From Nectonema munidae (lineage: Eukaryota; Nematomorpha; Nectonematoida; Nectonematidae): a stretch of DNA of 64,000 bases. Positions 11,326 through 20,355 of the stretch are shown here, one piece after another; within the stretch, counting starts at the first letter, position 1, and every line of letters begins with the position of its first letter. The position numbers and the translations under genes were made by a program. The stretch is taken from contig JAUIRK010000734.1 of assembly GCA_030549495.1 (NCBI GenBank), positions 465,670 to 529,669 of the forward strand. The letters are read 5' to 3'. Below the pieces are notes generated by a model. The model saw only the letters and a program-made list of their open reading frames with translations. It was not told where the DNA came from and did not search any database.

Positions 11326-13006
11326 CTATAAACCTAGAGGCATTTTAGAATGATATTTACAAACCATATTTCCACATTTTGCACATCGACGTGAAGTTCT
11401 GTTTTTTCTTGAGATGCAAAGAAAACATGAAGCTTTGCTTGATGATGTAGGTTCTACTTCACTACGACTTTCAAAACCATAGTATGATAATAAATGCTTC
11501 ACATCAAGGGATAACTCTGGAGTTAGAGATCTTATTTTCATAGATTCTTCAGCCATTCGTAGGGCAAGCATTTTTATAAATATCTTTCTACCGCCTTGTT
11601 TTGTGTTGGGGAAATCCCTAGGGCTATTGAACTTTGCTATAACCCATGAGTTCAGTACACTAATATCTAGATAATTTGAAAATAGCGCAAAAGTCCACTT
11701 TCTATTGGGTTTATACGATTTGTAAGCTCTTAGCATTTTATTCACAACATCAACTCCACTTTTGAACTTGTTGTATTCCAACAAGCTCTCAGGTTTCGAA
11801 GCAACATTAGTGATTTGCACGTTTTTATGCTGTGACGACATAATATATACAACTTTGAAGTTACGTACGGCATGACGTCTAGGTATATACGCGCTCAGAG
11901 AAACATAATCGGAATATATTATTCTACTTTCGCATTCACTAAGTCGCAATTCTCTAAGATAGGGGGGTCTAAATACTAAGGGGACAAATCTCCTATTTGA
12001 CATAACAGTTCCGCACAATGATAAATTTTTTGTACTACACCAAACAGCTAAGGAATGACTAGTAAAAAATCTATCCGTGTAAATGCCACACCCTTCAGGT
12101 ATTTTACTATTTTCAATTAGTCTTTTGCAAATATTTAGCCCAGAAAAGTAAGTTCTATCAGAAATACCACCCACATAGATTTCGGGAGATAGACAATAAT
12201 AAAATTTAGCGTCGTTTATGTGATATAATTTTATACCGTAGTGTCCGGGTTTTTTGGGGTCATATATTTTGACCGGACATCCTCCCCTAAATGTAACAAG
12301 CTGTTCATCTATGGTAACGGCTGAATGAGGATTCCAATACAATGAAAAAACTAAAAAAATAATCATGGATTTTACGAATTTGACTAATCTTGTCATTAAC
12401 ATCTCTCTCGTTTTTTTTGTCAAAACGTAAAAATACGTGAATGAGAGTAAACATATCGCGTCCCAAGCAACTTCGTAAAAAAGGACTCCCAGCATTTGAA
12501 AATAAGTCAGCAGTTTTAACTTTTTGATCACCATTTTGACCGATGTAAATCAAAGAGCCAAAGTAAGCGAGAAGATAGGAAACACTAAACTTTGTGTAGC
12601 AGTGGTACAAGTTTACGTACTTAGGATTAGTCAATCTAAAAAAATAAAATTTGTTTTTACTTTTCAGATTTTAAAAATACAACTTACTTATAATTGGATT
12701 CCATTTTGTGCATTGTCATTGAGTACAACTATTGAATAAGTTAAACATCGAAAAAAAGTTTAAATATGGAAAAAATATCGTTTAAATTTTTAACAGAGCT
12801 TTTAGGACCTGGAGATCGAATCGCGAATATTCAAACTTTCTCTTCTTCCTACTCCACTACTTCTTGGCTCCGAAAAATATTCAGTAGAATCAGGAGCAAA
12901 CAGATTTTGATCAAAAAAGTCAATTTCACTAGACATGTTCTAGATTTGAGATGTCTCATTATCAGAATCACTGAAAGTTGAAGAAGAGTTATCGGAAGAA
13001 GACATG
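11326..13006 (-). pseudogene. piggyBac transposase (DDE_Tnp_1_7), copy 1
   Basis: Cut-and-paste transposase acting on TTAA sites. The 402-residue frame at 11326-12534 shows the three catalytic aspartates in context: TIDEQL (D76), YTDRFF (D154) and FKSGVDVVNKM (D262). A C-terminal zinc ribbon follows (about residues 367-396, CFLC...CAKC...CKYH). The N-terminal part of the core lies in another frame (12305-12634, LLAYFGSLIYIGQ, DKISQIRKIHDYF), so one frame change falls near 12340. Exon 1 runs from an MSSSDNSSS start at 13006 to about 12687 and is separated by a GT-AG intron. Exon 1 has in-frame stops and a shift, so this copy is not functional although the catalytic part is well kept. Confidence 0.85.
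12634..12690 (-). other. Conserved transposase intron, piggyBac copy 1
   Basis: Read on the - strand, ESNYK-encoding sequence is followed by GTAAGTTGTA, and the intron ends TTTATTTTTTTAG before ATTGACTAATCC. Copies 2 and 3 have an interruption at the equivalent place, after EENYK and DENYR. The intron is therefore ancestral to this piggyBac clade. Confidence 0.65.
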
Positions 13007-13050
13007 CTATAAAGGAACACGATAAAGAAATTCTTTCAAGTCAACGTGTA

Positions 13051-13428
13051 TAAAGAAAAGGAGTACGCAACAAAAAGTATTGAGCAGATGTTCACAAAAC
13101 TTCGAGAAAAATATGTGCTTTGTTTTCATTATGAGTTGATGGTGCAATTTATTCACTGGTCTGCGACATTTTTGCTGTCTAAGTTATTTTAGCTCTTTCT
13201 TATGTTTTCGAGTACGCTGAATTCAATTCTGGCATTTATTTTTTTCAATCAGGTAAAATTTTTTTTCAATCTCATTTTTTAAAATGTCTATACTCTCTCT
13301 ATTTACAATATACTAAATCAATTATATTTTCTATTTATAATTTATATTTTAATTGTATCTCTATTTACAATATACCAAATTTAAATACTATCGATTTAAA
13401 TGTTTTATTATTTGTTTAAGATATAAAA
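13051..13428. other. Upstream region of the Cc8L18.2-like gene
   Basis: No gene. A CTCTATTTACAATATAC-like word is repeated near 13298 and 13361 with CTATTTATAATTTATA between them. It is AT-rich and could hold the promoter of the next gene, but no specific element stands out. Confidence 0.35.
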
Positions 13429-15206
13429 ATGAATAGAAAATGTAGAAATGATTCTAATAAATTTTGTTATATTTGTGGGCAAGTTACACTACCTGGCCAG
13501 TTTTCTAATATCCTTTGTAAAAAAAAGTTACCATGCCTACTTCGGCATGGAATTAGGTGATCAGGACAAAAAATTTGCTCCTCATTTTTGTTGCAAAACA
13601 TGTGTCGAAAACCTTAGAAGATGGACTAAAGGCTTGACAAAATCTTTATCTTTTGGTATACCAATGCAGTGGAGAGAAAGCAAAGATCATTTTGAAGACT
13701 GTTATTTTTGTCTCACAGATTTAACTGGTAAGAGTTTCATTCATCTTTTCAATGTAAATATTAGAATCATTACCATTTGATTTCAGGAGTTAATAAAAAA
13801 AACAAGAAGCACGTTATTTACCCAGATCTTCCTTCAGCTAGAAGGCCAATAGCTCATAGTACAACTATACCCATGCCAGAAGCCCCAGTGATTCTTTTTG
13901 AAGAAAATACTGATGAAGATGAAGAAATAGACACTTCTACATCATATATGATTAAAAATTCTGAGCTGAGACTGCCAAAACCTCTATCACAAGCTCAATT
14001 AAACGACCTGACCCAAGATTTGGGTCTATCGAAAGAATCTTCTCAACTACTTGCTTCAAGATTAGATGAAAATAATTTACTCTCCCCAGGAACGACGTAT
14101 TACTGGTATCGTAGCAGAGATGAAGAATTTAGAAAGTTTTTCTCTATCCACGAAGAAAGTTTTATGGTTTACTGTGTTCAAGGATTAATTGAAACTCTTG
14201 GCTTACAATATAAGTCACAAGAATGGAGACTTTTTATAGACTCATCCACTAAAAGTTTGAAAGCTGTTCTTCTGCATATTGGCAATCGGGTATCTTCTGT
14301 TCCAATTGCTCATTCCATCCATTTATCTGAGAACTATCAAACTATGAAAACTTTATTGGATAATTTGAAGTACAATCTTCATAAATGGAAGATTTGCGGA
14401 GATCTTAAGGTATAAATTAAGTGTGAATGTATGCATTCCTTGTTCTAAAAATATTTACTTATATTTCAGATTGTGTCTCTAATACTAGGAATGCAAGGAG
14501 GATATACCAAATATCCATGTTTTCTTTGTCTATGGAATAGTAGAGCTGATGAGCAACATTATGAAAGGAAAGAGTGGCCTTCACGTCTCTCTTTTGATCC
14601 TGGATCTCACAACGTCTTACATGAACCTTTAGTCAATCCAAACAATATTTTACTTCCCCCACTCCATATAAAGTTAGGATTAATGAGAAGCTTTGTGAAG
14701 GCATTAAAAAAGAGAGCCAAGCACTTTTATTTATTGCCAAAAAATTTCGAAAAGTGAGTAATGCAAAGTTAGCAGCAGGGATCTTTGATGGTCCTCAAAT
14801 AAGAGCTCTTATGAAGGACACTAACTTTACAGAAGTAATGGATGAAGCAGAAAAAGAGGCTTGGATATCTTTTAAAAAACTTTGTTATAATTTCCTGATA
14901 AACTTCAGAAGTTCAGAATATGATGTCATTGTGCAAGATTTAATAAAGAATTTTAAAGTATTGGGAGTGAGAATGTCTATAAAACTTCACTTTCTAAGAT
15001 CGCATCTTGACTACTTTCCAGAAAACTGTGGCGATTATAATGAAGAACGAGGAGAGAGGTTTCATCAAGATCTCAAATGCATGGAAGAAAGATATCAAGG
15101 GAGATGGGATATAAACTTTTTGGCTGACTTTTGCTGGTGTTTAAAAAGAGACTCAAAGAACGAAAGTCATAAAAGAAAATCTCTTAAAACATCGTTTTTA
15201 AAATAA
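13429..15206 (+). CDS. Cc8L18.2-like TE-derived protein, three exons
   Basis: Member of an arthropod and cnidarian gene family of unknown function, one member of which was captured by a braconid bracovirus (Cc8L18.2). The start MNRKCRNDSNKFCYICGQ fits the family N-terminus, a small cysteine motif continued by FVKKSYHAYFGMELGDQDK and CCKTCVENLRRW. Exon 1 is 13429-13727, exon 2 13787-14409 and exon 3 14470-15206, joined by GT-AG introns of 59 and 60 bases in matching phase (DLTG to VNKK, GDLK to IVSL). Exon 2 has FIDSSTKSLKAVLLH. Exon 3 has GYTKYPCFLCLWNSRADEQHY and then GERFHQDLKCMEERYQGRWD. The frame changes once in exon 1 (about 13500) and once in exon 3 (an A-run near 14705), so it is probably a recent pseudogene. 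A transposase origin is inferred from the D, D and cysteine pattern. Confidence 0.75.
13728..13786 (+). other. Intron 1 of Cc8L18.2-like gene
   Basis: 59 bases, GTAAGAGTTT to TTGATTTCAG. Splicing joins ACTG to GAGTT and keeps the frame for LTGVNKKNKK. Confidence 0.75.
14410..14469 (+). other. Intron 2 of Cc8L18.2-like gene
   Basis: 60 bases, GTATAAATTA to CTTATATTTCAG. Splicing joins GATCTTAAG to ATTGTGTCT, giving CGDLKIVSLILG, the expected family sequence. Confidence 0.8.
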
Positions 15207-15611
15207 ATAAATATCATGATCCTCACCTTTTAATATTTTTCATTATAAAAATATCAGCATAAATATACTATTGAATATTAAAGGGTACTTTTTTTTTTTG
15301 ATTTATTCAAAAAATAGGCTTAAATCTGTGGAGATATTTTCTGATAAGAAAAATAAAAAAACATTTTTTGCAAAAAAGTTCGACCTTATTGAGAAAAAAT
15401 AAATGATAAAACCATATTATACATCTATTACGTAATAGTTTTTTATCATCAACAAATCTTTGCGTTCAATAGCATACAAAATCAGTGTGATTTTTCTCAA
15501 GAAGCCACAGCTTATCAGTAAAATATCGATCTAGAAATTTTTAGCAAGGACAAAACTAGTAGCAGTACTGTCACCCAATTCCTCTTGTTTTACACCATCC
15601 ATGTCAAACAT
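15207..15611. other. Gene-free AT-rich DNA
   Basis: 3' flank of the Cc8L18.2-like gene. An ATTAAAGGGTAC tract and A/T runs are present; nothing else is recognised. Confidence 0.4.
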
Positions 15612-15795
15612 GCGGCCCATTACAAGCAGATTTGCGGCCCATTACAAGCAGATTTGCGGCCCATTACAAGCAGATTTGCGGCCCATTACAAGCAGATTTG
15701 CGGCCCATTACAAGCAGATTTGCGGCCCATTACAAGCAGATTTGCGGCCCATTACAAGCAGATTTGCGGCCCATTACAAGCAGATTTGCGGCCCA
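15612..15795. repeat. Perfect 22-bp minisatellite, 8 copies plus a partial
   Basis: Eight identical tandem copies of a 22-base unit start at 15612 and every 22 bases to 15766, followed by a partial GCGGCCCA at 15788. The unit is GCGGCCCATTACAAGCAGAT plus two T. It is much richer in G+C than its surroundings. Because 22 is not a multiple of 3 and the unit has no stop, all three + frames are open, which produces three spurious frames (15585-15863, 15601-15816, 15632-15868). Perfect identity implies recent expansion. Confidence 0.95.
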
Positions 15796-15869
15796 CACAG
15801 ATTACAGTATTATTAATTATAATTTTATGTATAAGTGTAGATTTAGACTTCTCAGACAACTAGGTTGAC

Positions 15870-17018
15870 TGATTTTTACTTTTTTTGATATTCCTTGTTT
15901 GTAGGAATAAATTATTATCTGTTTTTGGTTTCGATTTTGTACATGAATTTAAATTGCTTGGATTATTTATAGATAGTAATTTAAGATGGAAAGAGCACAA
16001 AAATTTCGTTTGTTCAAAGTTAGCTTCACTAGTAGGTATTTTCCGATTATTAAAGAACAAATTAAATACAAATACTTTAATACATCTTTATAAATCATAT
16101 TTCTTCCTCATATTTTTTACAATCTTTTAAATTGGGGACACTCTAATCTATACAATGTTTTTGTTCTTCAAAAGAAAGTGATCAGACTAATATTTAATAA
16201 GCAAAATATATCTAATACTGACAGTGTCTTTTCAAATTTTGGTTTACTTAAAGTTGAAGATATATATGAGTTAAAACTATCGCTTTTTTGTTTTAAAATG
16301 ATGACTGGGTATGTTCCCTTTAACTTTATGCAATTAAATACTTTTAATTTTGAACTAGAAAAAGGTAATCTTAGAACATCGTTGAATATGAGTTTACCTT
16401 CCCATAGATTAAAAAACTCCAAACAGTCTATAGTTTGGAAATTAACACACTGTTGGAACCATAATATTGATACTTTCCAAACGTATAATACTTTTTCAAA
16501 ATTAAAAAAAAATAAAGAATGACGCTTTAGAAAGTTATATTCTCTGATTTTATTATTTTTCGCACTTTAATCTGAATTCCAATTTAATTTGTTAAAGTGA
16601 TTAAAGTTAATCATTTAGTTTAGAGTTGTACTAGTTTTTTTTGTATATATGTGTACATTATCACTTTTTCTTACTGTTCACAATTCATTTAGATATTTTA
16701 TTTGTTTGTTAACATTTACTTCTTAAGATACTTCTTTTGATTTTGAAGTTTGTTTATATGTATAGTGTTTCTAGAAGCGGGTTAGCTTTTTAACCTTTTG
16801 AAACACTTTCTTTTCACTTGCATTTTATTGTGATGATTTTATTCTTGTGTTACATGCATATCCATCTATATATATTCGATTTTACTTATGTTTTTTTTAA
16901 CAACTCTTCAATTATATATTAAACTGTTATAGTCATTTTATTTATGATTATATATATATATATTTTTTTTTTCTTATGTAAAAGTGAATAGTAAATAAAT
17001 CTTTCTTTCTTTCTTTCA
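15870..17018 (+). mobile_element. 5'-truncated LINE (Jockey/CR1-like RT tail)
   Basis: The remaining coding part is the C-terminal end of a non-LTR reverse transcriptase: FKLLGLFIDSNLRWKEH at about 15946-15996, then FVLQKKVIRLIFNKQNISN and FSNFGLLKVEDIYELKLSLF at 16160-16290. Two frames are involved (15885-16130 and 16178-16522), with a break between them near 16135. About 490 bases of 3' UTR follow and end in a CTTT microsatellite tail at 16998-17018, which is the probable 3' end. The catalytic YADD region is not present. Confidence 0.75.
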
Positions 17019-17399
17019 ATAGCAAAGTATTATGATTTTGAAGTAGAAGATTTTATCGATTTAGATAAATTCTTTTGAAACATTTATACATCAGAAAATA
17101 TTAAAAATCCAGCTTTTTTCTACATCAGAAACGAATAAAACCTCACTGAGTTTAAAAGAAGGAGTAATATCAGTAGCATCTCTGTCCCAGATAAGCTCCA
17201 ACAAATAACAGCAGATTCTTCCATCTACAGATAAAGAAATGCCAAGAAATCACAATTTTTTAAATTTAGAAAACGAGAAAAATGAGTAATCATATTTTTT
17301 TAAGTATGACAATTAATTTTAAAATTAAATATTTAAAAAGCTTGGCCAGTTATTTTAAATTTTCCAAAAAAAAATGCAGAAGGTCTTTTAAATAAACTC

Positions 17400-18460
17400 C
17401 TTTCCCAGGAAAAATTTTCTTCTTCTGATATGACCAAATTACTTGATTGTCTGTATACTCATTATAGTCTATATAAAGGAAGAATGTAAGAACTTTTAAA
17501 AATAATCTTAATCTTTTTTGTTTTTAACAAGTAATTTTAAAAATTTAGCTATCTCAGTAGTGACAAGTATACTCAATTAATCTATGTGATTTTGAAGAGT
17601 TTTCCATATCTTTTGGATGAAAGTTGTTTACCAATCAAATCTTGCAAGGTAATTTTTGATAAAATTTAAATCTAGCAAGGCTCTCTCATTAAAAATATTT
17701 ATTTATTTATTTTAGCTAAACTGAGAACTAAAATCCTGTATTTTTGGTCTAACCAAAGGAGAGGTAGGGATAAAGTTTTGAATGAGGTTAATGCAAAGAA
17801 CGCAAATATTATACCCTCAATTTTTCTGATTCGAATTGTGAGACCGAGCTGTATTTCTTGAAAAACATAGTGGCAAACTCTTGCTCACAAGAAAGGTTAT
17901 TGTTAGAACACAGGCTTAAGAGAGAATATATATAGAATATAAAAAATTAATTCATAATGAAAAAATGAAAATGGACATTACTTTCTACGACAAAAGAACT
18001 TTGATTGTAAAAACGAGACTATTTCAAAAATTCTAGAATAGAAACAAAACAAGTAAGTTTTTCACAAATTCTATTAGACTTAAAAAACTTGTTTTTTAGA
18101 TTTACTAAGAATTTGATAGAATGTGTCCTCAAGTAACAACAACAGAAGTTTCATTCAATTTGGCCGATAAACTGCAGTGTTAGAGGAAAGCGATACTAAA
18201 CCTGATAAAAATAAAAAAATATTTAGTTTTTGAAGAGATAATTTCAAAAATTTCTGTTATTAACGATAATTTTCTTTAAGGTAGCTAAATTTTATTTTAA
18301 ATCACATGTATAATATTTATTGTTTTTCAGATCTACTCAAACTGGAGGCACTTGTTATTTTATTGAACGAAAGTTTTGAAACAATTATAACTGAAATTAA
18401 TGAAGAAACAATAAAAACATTATACAAAGAAAAATTTACTTAAAAAGTGCTTCAATCTTT
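17400..18460 (+). pseudogene. Broken spliced gene of unknown kind
   Basis: A chain of exon-like pieces with GT-AG boundaries. Exon A ends 17485 (KLLDCLYTHYSLYKGR). The intron 17486-17548 joins in phase to exon B at 17549-17648 (YTQLIYVILKSFPYLLDES). The intron 17649-17715 leads to exon C (LRTKILYFWSNQRRGRDKV). Further open pieces near 17835-17930 (CETELYFLKNIVANSCSQER) and 18334-18440 (DLLKLEALVILLNESFETI) look like later exons. The B-to-C join does not keep the frame. The FPYLLDE...LRTKI pattern resembles a domain seen in fish and arthropod TE-associated proteins (YPFLKD...W...LR.KF), but I cannot name the family. Confidence 0.35.
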
Positions 18461-18719
18461 TTTGGAGTTGGTAATTGGAATGATCCTTGTGTGTAATGTG
18501 TACAACCTTTCATACCGAGAAAGCGGCAGGAAAACTTTTGTCTTTTTTCCAAAATATATTTATGGGTTTGAAACATGAAGATTCATCATACAAAAAATGA
18601 TCACTACAGTTTCAAAAGTAGAAAAAGAAATGAAAAATATGCATTTCTTAATTTCTTTTAATAAATTCTTCATGTTATGGATTTTTGATTTTACTATCAT
18701 TTTGCATAAACTTTTAATA

Positions 18720-18930
18720 TACATAACTTATAAATAGACAGTGGTTAGTGCTTACAATTTCGCACCTGAATATTAGTAATATATTCACTTGTTAAAATAG
18801 TGCTTTTCGGATAGCGATAATGGCAAGGAAACTTGTACTCATCCCATATCAATTAAGGGATACAAGCAAGTTTGTGATAGTCACTATTTTATATAGTGCT
18901 TTTTTGGACAGTCCTATATAAAACACGTTA
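18720..18930. repeat. Imperfect inverted repeat, possible MITE
   Basis: AAATAGTGCTTTTCGG at about 18796 and ACTTGTACTCATCCC are mirrored by GGGATACAAGCAAGT and GTCACTATTT at 18857-18891, around an ATATCAATTAA loop. A TATAGTGCTTTTTTGGACA echo follows. It is consistent with a decayed hairpin MITE; no target duplication was identified. Confidence 0.35.
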
Positions 18931-19745
18931 AAATTATTATCATATCTATTTTTTTTTCTCAATGAGTTTTAAAAAATGAAATTAGAAAAGCGGTTTGCTA
19001 ACATAAAAAATTTTCAAAACCAGTTTCTTCTTTTCAACTATATATCTTTCTCCAGGCTATTTTGTGCTTGCCTTTAGTTTGCTCATCATAAACATTTTTA
19101 ATATAGTCATATTTTGACATTCTATAAACAAAATTCTAATTAGTGTTGAAAAATAACAGAAAATTATACGAATAAATGAAACGAAATATACATGATGATT
19201 GAATTTAACATACTTAAAAATGGCTATTTTATTTTAAAACTCTACAATTTGAGAAAAATCGGGATTTTAAATCGCTTTTTGATATTTTTTTGATTGTTTT
19301 TCAATCTAAATAAATACCAGAATTAAATTGAATATACTTGAAAATATGTATATATATACTGATTTTTAAGTATATTCAAAAATTAATATAAATAAAAATC
19401 GACTATTTTAATGACTGCTTTTAATTAAAAAATATAATCACCATTGATTTGAAAATTGTTATCATTAGTTTTTTTCTCAATGAGTTTTAAATAAAACAAA
19501 ATTATAAAACCGCTTTGTTAACATAAAAAAGATTTCAAAACCGATTTCTTCTCTTCAACTATATATCAGTCTATGTCTTTTGACTAATTTTGATTTGAAA
19601 ATCGGTATATATGTGATAAAACTATTTTAACGTGGATAAAAAACAATTTTGAGATCAGTAGAAATTTTTAATCACCTTTTTAAACAAATTTGACTCATTT
19701 TAATCAAAAAATATGATCAGCATTGAATTCACAATATTAGACTTG
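18931..19745. repeat. Diverged repeat array with a ~110-bp duplication
   Basis: A TTTTTCTCAATGAGTTTTAAA...AACATAAAAAA...TCAACTATATATC block at about 18950-19045 recurs at 19469-19568, roughly 520 bases later. Between and after them, pieces such as TGAATATACTTGAAAAT and TTTGACTCATTTTAATCAAAAAATATGATCA resemble the ~150-bp satellite at 5645-6190. I interpret the region as an old expansion of a related satellite. Confidence 0.5.
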
Positions 19746-19909
19746 ATAACTTGGTTTGAAATTGATTGTAAAAAGCATAGCAAATCTCACAAACAGAGTG
19801 GTTAATATAAAATTTTAGGGGTAGTGCTATAGCAGCAGTATTAGTAGTATTTTTATATGGTCTGATGAGTTGATTTTATTATATAGAGTAGTTAGTTAAT
19901 TAGTCGTTC

Positions 19910-20146
19910 TTCGTGTTATATGGTGTGATGATGTGATGAGTTATTCGTTTTTAGCATAGTTGTATCTTTTCTGTGTATTTTTTTTGGCTGTATGATGATC
20001 TCTCATCTGATTGGTTAATTTTATGGCAATGGAGCAGTATATTATGGTGTGGTGATGAGTTATTGATTTTTAGCAAAGTTGTAATTTATTGTGTATTTTT
20101 TATATAGTTTGATATACTCTCCTCTGATTGGTTAATTTTATGTCAA
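19910..20146 (+). repeat. Tandem duplication in the DCST upstream region
   Basis: Two diverged copies of about 115 bases lie in tandem (about 19915-20030 and 20038-20146). Each runs from TTATATGGTGTG through GTGATGAGTTATT, TTTTTAGCA and GTGTATTTTTT to CTGATTGGTTAATTTTATG. Each copy contributes one CCAAT box. Confidence 0.75.
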
Positions 20147-20289
20147 TAAATAAATTCAACCAATCAAAATTTTCCCAGGGACACACACACACATACCTTA
20201 AATGGACTAGCCGAGTTCGTTTTGATTGGTCCAAGTGGTGTGAAAAAGTGATAAAAATCAACCATGCGAAACACTTAATTTTGATTGGT
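20009..20289. promoter_or_regulatory. Cluster of five CCAAT boxes upstream of DCST gene
   Basis: CCAAT boxes in the form GATTGGT lie at 20009, 20126, 20224 and 20283, and in the opposite orientation as ACCAATC at 20159-20165. They lie 67 to 347 bases upstream of the ATG at 20356. Five such pentamers with matching flanks in 280 bases is unusual in this AT-rich sequence and suggests NF-Y binding. No clear TATA box is placed between the last CCAAT and the ATG, and the transcription start is unknown. Confidence 0.55.
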
Positions 20290-20355
20290 CATAAATCTGA
20301 TCGTTAAAAGCAGCCTGCGCGTTTTATTTACATTCTTATATTTTCACCATCAAAA

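Larger units (their letters stand above)
10937..13050 (-). mobile_element. piggyBac transposon, copy 1
   Basis: Carries a piggyBac transposase on the - strand (11326-13006). The 12-base word AGATGGCGTTAA, shared with the other three piggyBac copies here, lies at 11145-11156 on its 3' side. A TTAA at 10937-10940 followed 13 bases later by GACGGA may be the decayed terminus (compare TTAACCTTAGCAGGACGGA at copy 3). The right terminus was not found. A 3' flank of about 390 bases separates the stop codon from that putative end. Confidence 0.6.

Noticed and set aside
15585-15868. Three repetitive frames with an AHYKQICGPLQADLRP-like pattern
   Set aside because: They are the 22-bp minisatellite read in three frames, with no start context or non-repeat coding part.
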